NCBI GenBank assembly: GCA_002495675.1
Contig: DAGH01000021.1
Coordinates: 80,536-107,428 of the forward strand
Direction of reading: 5' to 3'
DNA: 26,893 nt
Source of the DNA: Euryarchaeota archaeon UBA182
Lineage (GTDB): Archaea > Thermoplasmatota > Poseidoniia > Poseidoniales > Thalassarchaeaceae
Both the position numbers and the translations under genes were made by a program. Position 1 is the first letter of the stretch, and each line of letters begins with the position of its first letter. The notes under the pieces are model-generated. The model did no database searches. It saw nothing but the letters and a program-made list of their open reading frames with translations, and was not told the origin of the DNA. This document shows, in pieces, positions 15,842 to 22,744 of this stretch.

Positions 15842-17338
15842 ATGGAAGAAGAATCAACAGACCAAGGTAATACGTCGGAATTAATCCAAAATCACCCAGA
15901 CGGTTCAGAATTAGGCAGAACAGAAAGGGAAAAGAATCTACACCAGATTGTTCTGAGGCTGGAGAGACTCTTCATAACTGGCGGCTTGAGAATGGACTTC
16001 CTGACTCCTGCGGTTCTTCTATTAGTCCTCGGATCCTCAGTGGCTTATGCTGAATCTTCACCCAGTTGGTGGTCCGATGAACTCCAGTCCCAAACAGGTC
16101 TGGATCTCTCGGTATTTCTATTACTTCTTTCAGGGTTCATAATTATAGCAAACCTCTTTTTGATTCTCATCCTCTTCGTAAGTCTAAGGTTGAACATTTC
16201 GATGTTCAATGAGCACGAGCGGAAGTTGTTTCAACAGGGTATGGCAATGAACAACTCACATGGATATGCGGAGGTACGGAGAATCTTCGATGTCACACGG
16301 AGGATTCTTCGAGGTAGAATGACCGTTTTGGCATCAAGTCTGTTATTGGTCGTATTGTCGCTGAATCCTTTCTTGAATGAGTTTCAAGCCGCGTTCACGA
16401 TTATCGCTCTTTCCACTATACTTGCTTCTTTGGGCCTACAGGTAACTGCACCTCTCGTCTCATTCAACACATTGGAGCCATGGGGCCTACTTGATACATA
16501 CCAGCCAGCTGTCCACAAAACCCTCCTATCGGACCCCTTTCTTGATCTCGTGAGAGCACATGCTGACCCTCTCCTACATTCTAGGATGTCACTGCATCTC
16601 AGAGATATTTCAGCCAGGTTACCCTCATTGGACATGATTACATTTCAGGAGAACCTTCTGCATTTACTCCATCTCAGGGCACAAACTGCCATCGATGATG
16701 CTGAAATGAGAAAAAGGCTGCTGCATTACATCGATGGAGAAACCATAGATGAATTGTTCAATCATGATGAATTAGGTGAAACCACTTGGGTAAGGCTACT
16801 CTCCCACTCCGCAGCGTCATGCTCACCCTTCTTCAGGCTTTACGACCGTATGCGTCGGCAGCAGGTAGGGAACACATTTGGGGATGTATGGTTCGACGTA
16901 GACATAGAAAACCTAGCAAGGGGTAGGACCAATTTGATGGCCATGATTTTGAATCGCGGAAAAGAACCCATGGACCTCATATTACGCGTCCAAACACCCG
17001 ATTTCAGACCCAGGGAGGGAATCTACAGATTGACAATACCCCCCTCAAAAATATCCTCAAAGGACAATGTTGATCGTCAGATAGAGATCTTAGGGGAGAG
17101 CACGATTGTTTGGCAATCATTGATACCAAGCGTCTTCGGAGAGGCTACGGTGTCTATCAGGTTGGAGGATACCAACGGAAGCCTCGTAAATGGGCGTGTG
17201 TTAAACGTCCAATCCAGGGCCGATCTAACAACACGGTTTAGAAGAGGGGTGGGTTCCGGAATGATCGTAACAGCCATTTTTACAGCGATGATACCAGCCA
17301 TATCTGCAATTAGTGCCATATTGCCATTGCTTTCATGA
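15842..17338 (+). CDS. multi-spanning membrane protein of unknown function
   Basis: This 498-residue product matches no family I know. Five membrane segments are visible: about 53-70, 86-107, 151-168, 174-197 and a C-terminal one at 472-497 (IVTAIFTAMIPAISAISAILPLL). A charged N-terminal stretch of about 45 residues precedes the first. Between segments 2 and 3 is a short basic loop (about 111-150). A soluble domain of about 270 residues lies between segments 4 and 5. Its first half is helical and leucine-rich (ENLLHLLHLRAQ); the second half is beta-type (LILRVQTPDFRPREGIYRLTIPPSKI ... ATVSIRLEDTNGSLV), like an Ig-type domain. It is the third gene of the plus-strand unit and probably works with the zinc-ribbon membrane protein at 13333. 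Confidence 0.7.
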   Translation: MEEESTDQGNTSELIQNHPDGSELGRTEREKNLHQIVLRLERLFITGGLRMDFLTPAVLLLVLGSSVAYAESSPSWWSDELQSQTGLDLSVFLLLLSGFIIIANLFLILILFVSLRLNISMFNEHERKLFQQGMAMNNSHGYAEVRRIFDVTRRILRGRMTVLASSLLLVVLSLNPFLNEFQAAFTIIALSTILASLGLQVTAPLVSFNTLEPWGLLDTYQPAVHKTLLSDPFLDLVRAHADPLLHSRMSLHLRDISARLPSLDMITFQENLLHLLHLRAQTAIDDAEMRKRLLHYIDGETIDELFNHDELGETTWVRLLSHSAASCSPFFRLYDRMRRQQVGNTFGDVWFDVDIENLARGRTNLMAMILNRGKEPMDLILRVQTPDFRPREGIYRLTIPPSKISSKDNVDRQIEILGESTIVWQSLIPSVFGEATVSIRLEDTNGSLVNGRVLNVQSRADLTTRFRRGVGSGMIVTAIFTAMIPAISAISAILPLLS

Positions 17339-17376
17339 TCCAATCCTTTCAATAATACAATCCCTCAGGGCAACAT

Positions 17377-18366
17377 GTGGACAGTACTGACGCATCTCCA
17401 GAGAATGAAGATCTCAGGACTAGACTTCATGCGATGGAAACCAAAGCTAAACGGCTCAGAAACCAGCGAAATTCATACAGTGACGAAGCGAGGTCGTCTG
17501 CAGAGAGCAGAGATGGCGTGCAGGCGCAGGGCAAAGAGATCAAGGATCAAATAAATGAAAAAATGGAAGAACAAAAGTCGATTCGTGAAATCGCGAAACA
17601 ACACAGGGATAGAAGGGACGAGATACAGAACAGAATACGAGAATTGATCGGCAAGAGTCGAGGTAAGAAGGAAGACGATAGAAAGTCAAGGTCCTCTGTA
17701 GTTCAACTGGCTGAGACTGAGTCAGAGATATCGAACATAGAAGATAGAATAATGACCGATGGTAGATTAAGCCTGGACAAAGAAAATAAACTTTTGAAAC
17801 AACTCAAGGTCTTAAGGATCAAGAGGAATGCTTTGTTGCCAGATGTGGAGGAGAATTCGATAATCAAGTTAGACTTGAAGGATCTAGACGGGAGTATCCT
17901 CACACTCAAAGCAGAAGCAGATGCCGAGCACAAGAAGATGATAGAAGGCCATGAAAAGGCTGATGAAATTTGGAATGAGATAAAGCCCCTTTTTGAGGAA
18001 AGAGATTTTCTCAGGGCTGAAGGAGACAGACATCATGCCATTTTTGTTGCAAACAGGAAATCTGCAGATGAGGTGCATTCTGTTTTGATGGAACTTTACT
18101 CGGAGGTTGACGAGATAAAAAATGAGCTGAAAGAGCAAGAAGATGATCAAAAAAGATCCATTGAGGAGTACAATACTCAGGCTAAGAAAATGCTCACCAG
18201 ACCATCGGAGTCTGAAGAAATGGCCGACAGTCTCGCAGATATGTTGCTTTCCTCAGGAGCAATAACCCTAGGAGGCACGGGGGAAGAGGATCGGAAGAGA
18301 ACGCCATCTACCTCACTTGGTCGAAAATCAAGTCGGCGGAATATAAGGCCAAGACGCGGCAGGTAA
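17377..18366 (+). CDS. COG1340-like coiled-coil protein with basic tail (paralogue 4)
   Basis: A 329-residue charged coiled-coil protein, closest of the four to the usual COG1340 pattern. The hinge motif is I121-E122-D-R-I-M-T ... R130-L131-S132 ... E136. Two 'H-x2-(M/F)-(I/V)-...-K-x-ADE-x-(W/H)' repeats start at H185 and H220 (EHKKMIEGHEKADEIW and HHAIFVANRKSADEVH). A Gly-rich element (LSSGAITLGGTG) at 291-302 precedes a basic tail (305-329) ending SSRRNIRPRRGR. The start is a GTG at 17377 (an ATG at 17375 is out of frame). A TATA-like AATAATA at 17351-17357 could give a leaderless or very short-leader transcript. Unlike the other three it is on the plus strand, after the membrane-protein genes, and ends 2 nt from the convergent pdxS. 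Confidence 0.8.
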   Translation: MDSTDASPENEDLRTRLHAMETKAKRLRNQRNSYSDEARSSAESRDGVQAQGKEIKDQINEKMEEQKSIREIAKQHRDRRDEIQNRIRELIGKSRGKKEDDRKSRSSVVQLAETESEISNIEDRIMTDGRLSLDKENKLLKQLKVLRIKRNALLPDVEENSIIKLDLKDLDGSILTLKAEADAEHKKMIEGHEKADEIWNEIKPLFEERDFLRAEGDRHHAIFVANRKSADEVHSVLMELYSEVDEIKNELKEQEDDQKRSIEEYNTQAKKMLTRPSESEEMADSLADMLLSSGAITLGGTGEEDRKRTPSTSLGRKSSRRNIRPRRGR

Positions 18367-18367
18367 T

Positions 18368-19348
18368 TTACCAACCTCTGTCTTCCATTCTGACGGCCAA
18401 GCTCTCTATTTCTAGGCCCGGCATAGGCTCTCCGATCATCGCCGAGGCCTCGGCCACCGCTTCAGGATCGTTGTAGGAGTGGGTGGCCAGTACAATGGCC
18501 TCGGCAGTACGTTGGGGGTCTGAGGACTTGAAGATCCCAGAACCGACAAAAACGCCGTCCATTCCTTGCCTCATCATCAAAGCAGCATCTGCTGGCGTTG
18601 ATATTCCCCCTGCTGAGAAAGTGACGACTGGTAGGCGACCGAGCTCCTTCACGTCCTTCGTGACAGATTCAACTTCATTACGGAGATCCTCTATGGGGCC
18701 AAAAGGAGTTATCTTCGGCACAACCCCAAGGCTGGTTGCGGATTTCACCCTGTGATATCCTTTCATGAAATCGTCAATAATTGATTCGAAGTTTTCCGAT
18801 TCTCTGAGATGTTCGATCTCCGCCGCCACGATTCTTGAATGTTGTACTGCGCTTACGACATTTCCAGTGCCAGCCTCGCCTTTTGTGCGAATCATTGCAG
18901 CACCTTCTGCGATTCTTCTTACCGCCTCACCGAGATTCGTGCAGCCACACACAAAGGGTATGTCGAAAGCCTTCTTGTTAATGTGGTAGAACGGGTCAGC
19001 AGGAGTCAAAACTTCAGATTCGTCGATCATGTCGACACCCAGAGACTGAAGGACCCTTGCCTCATCTTCATGCCCAATCCTAGCCTTTGCCATGACCGGG
19101 ATGGTGGTCGTCTCTAATATGCCCTTGATCATATCCGGGTGGCTCATCCTAGCTACGCCTCCAGCAGCTCGTATGTCGGCTGGGACCCGTTCTAGTGCCA
19201 TTACTGCCACCGCGCCAGACTCTTCGGCAACTGCGGCTTCCTCTGCATTGACCACGTCCATTATGACGCCACCTTCCTGCATGGTGGCAAATCCGCGTTT
19301 CAGAAGTTCTTGGCCATGCTTCATAGAACCTAGGTCGATTGAGGTCAT
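18368..19348 (-). CDS. pdxS: pyridoxal 5'-phosphate synthase lyase subunit PdxS
   Basis: PdxS makes pyridoxal 5'-phosphate from ribose 5-phosphate, glyceraldehyde 3-phosphate and ammonia; the ammonia normally comes from the glutaminase PdxT. The 326-residue product is full length for the family. It shows the MQEGGVIMDVVNAEEAAVAE start with D31, the lysine that binds the pentose (K88 in VMAKARIGH), the second lysine (K156 in IRTKGEAGTG), and the phosphate loop FSAGGISTPADA. A perfect GGAGGAG site lies at 19353-19359 (minus strand), 11 nt after the ferredoxin stop, so the two genes are probably one transcript. No pdxT is present in the window. Confidence 0.97.
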   Translation of the reverse strand: MTSIDLGSMKHGQELLKRGFATMQEGGVIMDVVNAEEAAVAEESGAVAVMALERVPADIRAAGGVARMSHPDMIKGILETTTIPVMAKARIGHEDEARVLQSLGVDMIDESEVLTPADPFYHINKKAFDIPFVCGCTNLGEAVRRIAEGAAMIRTKGEAGTGNVVSAVQHSRIVAAEIEHLRESENFESIIDDFMKGYHRVKSATSLGVVPKITPFGPIEDLRNEVESVTKDVKELGRLPVVTFSAGGISTPADAALMMRQGMDGVFVGSGIFKSSDPQRTAEAIVLATHSYNDPEAVAEASAMIGEPMPGLEIESLAVRMEDRGW

Positions 19349-19359
19349 TGGATCTCCTC

Positions 19360-19638
19360 CTAATCACTAGCCAGTACTGGGGAATCGCCTTCTGCTATCG
19401 GCAAGTCCGGGGACTCTACCTCGTTCCTTTCAATCCAAGATTCTTGTTCCTCAGGAACATCAGTGTCTGCAAATATGGCCTCAACAGGACATTCTGTGAC
19501 GCATGCAGCGCAATCTATGCACTCATCAGGGTCAATTACCAGGTAGTCGTCTGCTTCACGAAACGCCTCGACTGGGCAAACAGCAACGCAATCTTGGTAC
19601 TTGTGCATCACACAGGCCTCTGTCACAACGTGGGTCAT
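19360..19638 (-). CDS. fdxA: FdxA-type 7Fe ferredoxin ([3Fe-4S]/[4Fe-4S])
   Basis: The 92-residue protein follows the Azotobacter FdI pattern: a MTHVVTEAC start, the cluster cysteines C9, C17, C21, C40, C43, C46 and C50, then VPEEQESWIERN. By comparison with FdI (from memory), C9, C17 and C50 hold the [3Fe-4S] cluster and C21, C40, C43 and C46 the [4Fe-4S] cluster. Two cysteines that are free in FdI are changed: Cys11 is His12 and Cys24 is Ala25. It is a cytoplasmic electron carrier; its partner is not visible. The acidic C-terminal tail (about 70-92) is typical. The gene lies upstream of pdxS, and a perfect palindrome covers the start codon. Confidence 0.92.
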   Translation of the reverse strand: MTHVVTEACVMHKYQDCVAVCPVEAFREADDYLVIDPDECIDCAACVTECPVEAIFADTDVPEEQESWIERNEVESPDLPIAEGDSPVLASD

Positions 19639-19646
19639 GATGACCC
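19632..19646. repeat. 15-bp perfect palindrome over the ferredoxin start codon
   Basis: GGGTCAT-G-ATGACCC: 7-bp arms around one central base. The CAT of the left arm is the ferredoxin ATG on the minus strand. A TATA-like sequence lies about 25 nt upstream of that ATG, so the palindrome would sit on the transcript start of a leaderless mRNA, a usual place for an archaeal repressor operator. This function is inference. Confidence 0.55.
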
Positions 19647-19659
19647 GTGTTGTGCCCCA

Positions 19660-19667
19660 GTTATTGA
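19660..19667 (-). promoter_or_regulatory. weak TATA-like box for the ferredoxin gene
   Basis: The minus strand reads TCAATAAC, centred about 25 nt before the ATG at 19638. This spacing fits a leaderless start. The sequence match to a TATA box is only moderate. Confidence 0.35.
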
Positions 19668-19688
19668 AGGCTCGTCTATTGCTGTAAT

Positions 19689-20123
19689 TTATGCTGCTAA
19701 ATCACTTAGGAATTTTTTTGCCTCGGTAAGAGGATCTTGGCCAGGGTACGATTCGATCTTCATTCTGACTTTGACGGGATGACGCCTTCCGTTCCCTTCA
19801 ACCAGAACGATATTATTTTTGACAAATTCTTGCAAGTCCAATCGGAAATGAAGATATTTCGAGTCGTCTATTCTTTCACCTAGACCGTTGTTTATCAGAT
19901 TCCAGTAAAAGGATCCTGGAAAATTTTTGAGGACTTGTTTTACGTCCTTTCTCCTCTTGGCCGATCCTTCGATGGTAGTTTGTATTGCACCGTGGTATGA
20001 CTTATCCCTTGATATCACCAATTCTGCATCCTGATGGAGCAAATTCAAAATTGCTTGACTGATCAATTCTGTGTCGTCAATCGCGGATGCGATGACCTTC
20101 ACGTGGATTGATCTTATTGTCAC
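19689..20123 (-). CDS. COG1325/UPF0201-type RNA-binding protein (predicted exosome-associated)
   Basis: The product (145 residues from the GTG at 20123) has the features of archaeal COG1325/PF01877. It starts SIHVKVIASAIDD, then shows HGAIQTTIEGSAKRRKDVKQVL in the middle, a DDSKYLHFRLDLQEFVKNNIVL motif, and a final RRHPVKVRMKIESYPG strand. Members are predicted RNA-binding partners in or near the archaeal exosome; direct function is not established. The frame is open back to an ATG at 20216, but homology begins near the GTG. A TATA-like ATATATTA is centred about 25 nt upstream of the GTG, so I chose a leaderless start there. It is divergent from the S3Ae gene and 50 nt upstream of the ferredoxin gene. 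Confidence 0.82.
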   Translation of the reverse strand: MTIRSIHVKVIASAIDDTELISQAILNLLHQDAELVISRDKSYHGAIQTTIEGSAKRRKDVKQVLKNFPGSFYWNLINNGLGERIDDSKYLHFRLDLQEFVKNNIVLVEGNGRRHPVKVRMKIESYPGQDPLTEAKKFLSDLAA

Positions 20124-20144
20124 GAATCGCTCGATTGGTCGACG

Positions 20145-20152
20145 TAATATAT
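20145..20152 (-). promoter_or_regulatory. TATA box for the COG1325 gene (leaderless start)
   Basis: The minus strand reads ATATATTA, centred about 25 nt upstream of the GTG at 20123. The position matches the usual archaeal TATA-to-start distance if transcription begins at the codon, and it supports this start over the ATG at 20216. Confidence 0.55.
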
Positions 20153-20252
20153 CCCTTGTGGATGTAGAATCAAAAGCGGCCGATTGAAATACTGGACAGT
20201 TTTGGCCGGCTTGCAAGCGGGGCAGCCCCCGATGAGAAACGAGGCGTAGAAA

Positions 20253-21155
20253 ATGGCCAAAAGCGCAAAATCCAGACTAGCGGCACGTAAGCAGAGAGAC
20301 AAATGGAGATCTAAGCGATGGTTCACAGTCCGCGCTCCAAGGAATCCTTGGTCATATCGCAACATAGGTGAAACACTCGCCGAAGACGACTCCATGTTAA
20401 CTGGAAGAGTTTACGAGATGATGCAAAATGAATTGGATGGAGATTTCTCCAAGATGCACGTAAAAGTGAAATTCCAGATTACTCACACCATAGGATCAGA
20501 TGCCATTACAGAATTCATAGGCCACGAGGTAGCCAAAGACCACATAAGAAGACAAGTACGCCGTGCCAGATCCAAGGTAGATGACACAGTTGACGTTGTC
20601 ACGGAAGATGGATTTTACGTTAGGATTAAACCGATAATCATCACTCACAGGACTGCAAAATCTAGTCAGAAACAAGAGATGAGGGCTAGGACTAGAGACG
20701 CCATTCTCAAAATGGGCGCTACCTCAACATGGGTATCAATACAGAAATCAATTATGGATGGATCCATGGAGAACGCAATCAAGGATTCAATCTCCACAAT
20801 ACACCCTGTGAGGGCTGTGATGCTAAGAAAGAGCCAGTTAATTCAATCTGGCGTCACTGTGGATGATGGTCCGACTTTGGAAGAGATTAGAGAAAACGAG
20901 TCGACTCAAGAGGACGAATCATATGGTGAGGAAGACGCAGTATCAGATGATGAGAATGCCATCGATTCGGAGTCAATAACTGCCAGTGTGGAAAATGATC
21001 CAGACACACCACCGAGCGAGGAGGCCAACGAGGGTGATAAGACACCAACAGATTACGAAAGCATGACTGTAGTCCAACTCAAGGAGTTGCTCAAATCCGC
21101 AGGAAAGCCCGTATCAGGCAAGAAGGCAGAGTTGATCTCTAGATTGTTGGAGTAA
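20253..21155 (+). CDS. rps3ae: 30S ribosomal protein S3Ae with acidic linker and C-terminal SAP domain
   Basis: Residues about 1-205 are ribosomal protein S3Ae (eukaryotic S3a, eS1): a basic N-terminus, W-F-T-V-RAP, NIGETL, FITHTIGSD-like stretch (QITHTIGSDAITEFIGHEVAKDHIRR is centred near 90) and IHPVRAVMLRKSQLI near the end. Archaeal S3Ae usually stops at about 200-225 residues. Here an acidic, disordered-looking linker (about 209-265, rich in Glu/Asp/Ser) follows, and then a clear SAP motif (267-300: LKELLKSAGKPVSGKKAELI). SAP domains usually bind DNA or RNA; a fusion to a ribosomal protein is unusual. The start ATG has GAGGCG 8 nt before it. The next gene begins 2 nt after the stop. Confidence 0.94.
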   Translation: MAKSAKSRLAARKQRDKWRSKRWFTVRAPRNPWSYRNIGETLAEDDSMLTGRVYEMMQNELDGDFSKMHVKVKFQITHTIGSDAITEFIGHEVAKDHIRRQVRRARSKVDDTVDVVTEDGFYVRIKPIIITHRTAKSSQKQEMRARTRDAILKMGATSTWVSIQKSIMDGSMENAIKDSISTIHPVRAVMLRKSQLIQSGVTVDDGPTLEEIRENESTQEDESYGEEDAVSDDENAIDSESITASVENDPDTPPSEEANEGDKTPTDYESMTVVQLKELLKSAGKPVSGKKAELISRLLE

Positions 21156-21157
21156 AC

Positions 21158-21916
21158 ATGAAACAACGATTTTGCATCATCGCCGGCACTGGTATGGAAC
21201 CGTTAGCTGAGGATTTTCGGTATCAATCATCCTCGGAAATAAGGTCTGACACACCGTGGGGGCAAGTTCCAATCAGGCACTTATCTCACGAGGAGGTTGA
21301 GATATTTTTGATTGATAGGCACCACTCCGACCTAACAGGAAAAAGAACCCCGCCTCACAATATCAATTACAGAGCAAATGTACACGCTGCAAAATCATTA
21401 GACCCTGATCTAATTATTAGCGTTAATTCCGTTGGTACCATGGTAGAGGATTTCCCACCTGGGTCAGTAGGACTAGTATCCGATGTGTTAGACCTCTCCT
21501 CTCGTCCGATGACTTTCTTTGATGATGTCGCGACGCATGCAGACAGAACTAGTTGCTTTTCTGAATATCATATGGAGAAGATCAAGCAATATCCTGAACG
21601 GGGATTGAGCACATTTACAGGAATTGTGTCCGCACAAAGCAGTGGTCCCCAATTTGAAACACCCGCAGAAATCACTGCGCTCAGGGCCCTGGGGGCTCAT
21701 GTGGTGGGCATGACTCTTGGCCCCGAGTCAAGACTAATTAGCGAGATAGGGGTGCCCCACATTGCTCTTTGTTGTTCTTCCAACTGGGCAGCTGGTCAAA
21801 CTCCAAATGACCCCTATGCACCAATAGATCATGAAATCGTCTCAAGCCAAGCCAGTGCAACCAGGTCAATCCTGGTTGGGTGCATTGAATGCCTCTTTGA
21901 CGACGTTAAGTCATGA
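21158..21916 (+). CDS. purine nucleoside / methylthioadenosine-type phosphorylase family
   Basis: The 252-residue product belongs to the trimeric PNP/MTAP family, which cleaves purine (thio)nucleosides with phosphate. It has the N-terminal GTGM phosphate-binding turn, H-x9-PPHNINYRAN (about 55-72), SVNSVGTM, and SGPQFETPAEI with GAHVVGMTLGPE. Near the C-terminus, SSNWAAG carries Asn where adenine-specific MTAPs have Asp; Asn favours 6-oxopurines. An inosine, guanosine or methylthioinosine phosphorylase is therefore more likely than a true MTAP, but this is inference. It starts 2 nt after S3Ae and overlaps the MazG-like gene by 4 nt (ATGA). Confidence 0.87.
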   Translation: MKQRFCIIAGTGMEPLAEDFRYQSSSEIRSDTPWGQVPIRHLSHEEVEIFLIDRHHSDLTGKRTPPHNINYRANVHAAKSLDPDLIISVNSVGTMVEDFPPGSVGLVSDVLDLSSRPMTFFDDVATHADRTSCFSEYHMEKIKQYPERGLSTFTGIVSAQSSGPQFETPAEITALRALGAHVVGMTLGPESRLISEIGVPHIALCCSSNWAAGQTPNDPYAPIDHEIVSSQASATRSILVGCIECLFDDVKS

Positions 21917-22353
21917 GATCCAGTAGTCAAATTAATCATCATATGGTTTCTCTTTCACACATGCGACGATACACTGTCGATGACTGGATGTTGATCGATT
22001 TAGACCCCCCATGTACTCCAGATGGCTCCTGGTTGACTATGATGCGCCGTGTAGCAGCGTTCCACTCTAAACATAATTTTGCATCTGACGAGAATAACGG
22101 CCACGACATGGGATACAGAATATCCTTGACGATAGAGGAATTAGGCGAGCTATCAGCCTCGATAACGAAAGGCAAGCCGAAAGAAGAGGCAGCAGAGGAA
22201 TTAGCTGATTTACTGATACTCATATTAGGCCACTCACTAGCCATGTCCGTTGACCTTGAAGATGAATTCCACAAGAAAATGGACAAGATAATGAAAAGGG
22301 AAGCCATACGAGGCAATCTTGGATTACGGGTCACAGAATATCTGCCCGAATGA
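21913..22353 (+). CDS. MazG-like nucleotide pyrophosphohydrolase
   Basis: The 146-residue protein has the all-alpha NTP-pyrophosphatase signature: E76-x2-E79 in TIEELGELSASI and E96-x2-D99 in AAEELADLLILILG, the magnesium-binding residues of MazG-like enzymes. Members hydrolyse (d)NTPs to NMPs, often as house-cleaning enzymes; the substrate here cannot be told. The first 16 residues look unlike a domain start. ATG codons at residues 11 and 17 (21943, 21961) are possible starts, although the ATGA overlap with the phosphorylase favours 21913. Confidence 0.85.
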   Translation: MRSSSQINHHMVSLSHMRRYTVDDWMLIDLDPPCTPDGSWLTMMRRVAAFHSKHNFASDENNGHDMGYRISLTIEELGELSASITKGKPKEEAAEELADLLILILGHSLAMSVDLEDEFHKKMDKIMKREAIRGNLGLRVTEYLPE

Positions 22354-22448
22354 CCTTGGTGGACAGGGCAATCAATCCTTGGATAGCCACGACTCAAGGT
22401 TAGATGGTTTGGCTCAGGCGTAGGGTAGGTCCTGAATTCAAAGAGGCA

Positions 22449-22688
22449 TCAAAATCTTGTTTTGAAACCCAATGCCCTTACGACGCACCAGCCAGCCCTG
22501 GCTTCGAATATGGAAAAAGCTCCTCCAATGACGATTGCCGCCACACCAAGTTGCCCAAGCGTTTCTGGTATGGGCAAGTACTCGGCATCCAGAATGTAGT
22601 ACGCAACAATACCTCCCAACAAGGCGAAAATACCCCCTATGAACCGGAGTATTCTCCCCTGAGCATCTATATTACATTCCAGAGCCAT
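22449..22688 (-). CDS. small DUF2892-like membrane protein
   Basis: The product (79 residues from ATG 22688) has the DUF2892 pattern: a short start MALECNIDAQGRILR, two membrane helices (FIGGIFALLGGIVAYYI and LGQLGVAAIVIGGAFSIF) and an ending with Cys and a small loop (GWCVVRALGFKT). This family appears alone or fused to rhodanese domains; the function is unknown. The frame is open to an ATG at 22748 overlapping folA. A TATA-like TTAATAT at 22712-22718 is centred 27 nt before ATG 22688, which favours this start. An ATG at 22697 is also possible. Confidence 0.72.
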   Translation of the reverse strand: MALECNIDAQGRILRFIGGIFALLGGIVAYYILDAEYLPIPETLGQLGVAAIVIGGAFSIFEARAGWCVVRALGFKTRF

Positions 22689-22711
22689 CGGTTGCATTAC
22701 TACGAGTCGAG

Positions 22712-22718
22712 ATATTAA
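22712..22718 (-). promoter_or_regulatory. TATA-like box for the DUF2892-like gene
   Basis: The minus strand reads TTAATAT, centred about 27 nt before ATG 22688. It lies between the end of folA and the proposed start. Short AT-rich match only. Confidence 0.35.
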
Positions 22719-22744
22719 CCAGTGTTTTTGGAGAAATATGCCAC

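Noticed and set aside
19705..19718. T-run as a transcription terminator
   Set aside because: It lies inside the minus-strand COG1325 coding region and encodes its conserved C-terminal part; it is not between genes.
20208..20230. Short palindromes (GCTTGCAAGC, GGGGCAGCCCC) before S3Ae as an operator
   Set aside because: They are short, GC-rich and have almost no loop. They lie in the leader without a clear link to a promoter, so chance is likely.
22404..22718. 104-codon plus-strand frame
   Set aside because: It is opposite the DUF2892-like membrane gene, has no homology pattern and no ribosome site.
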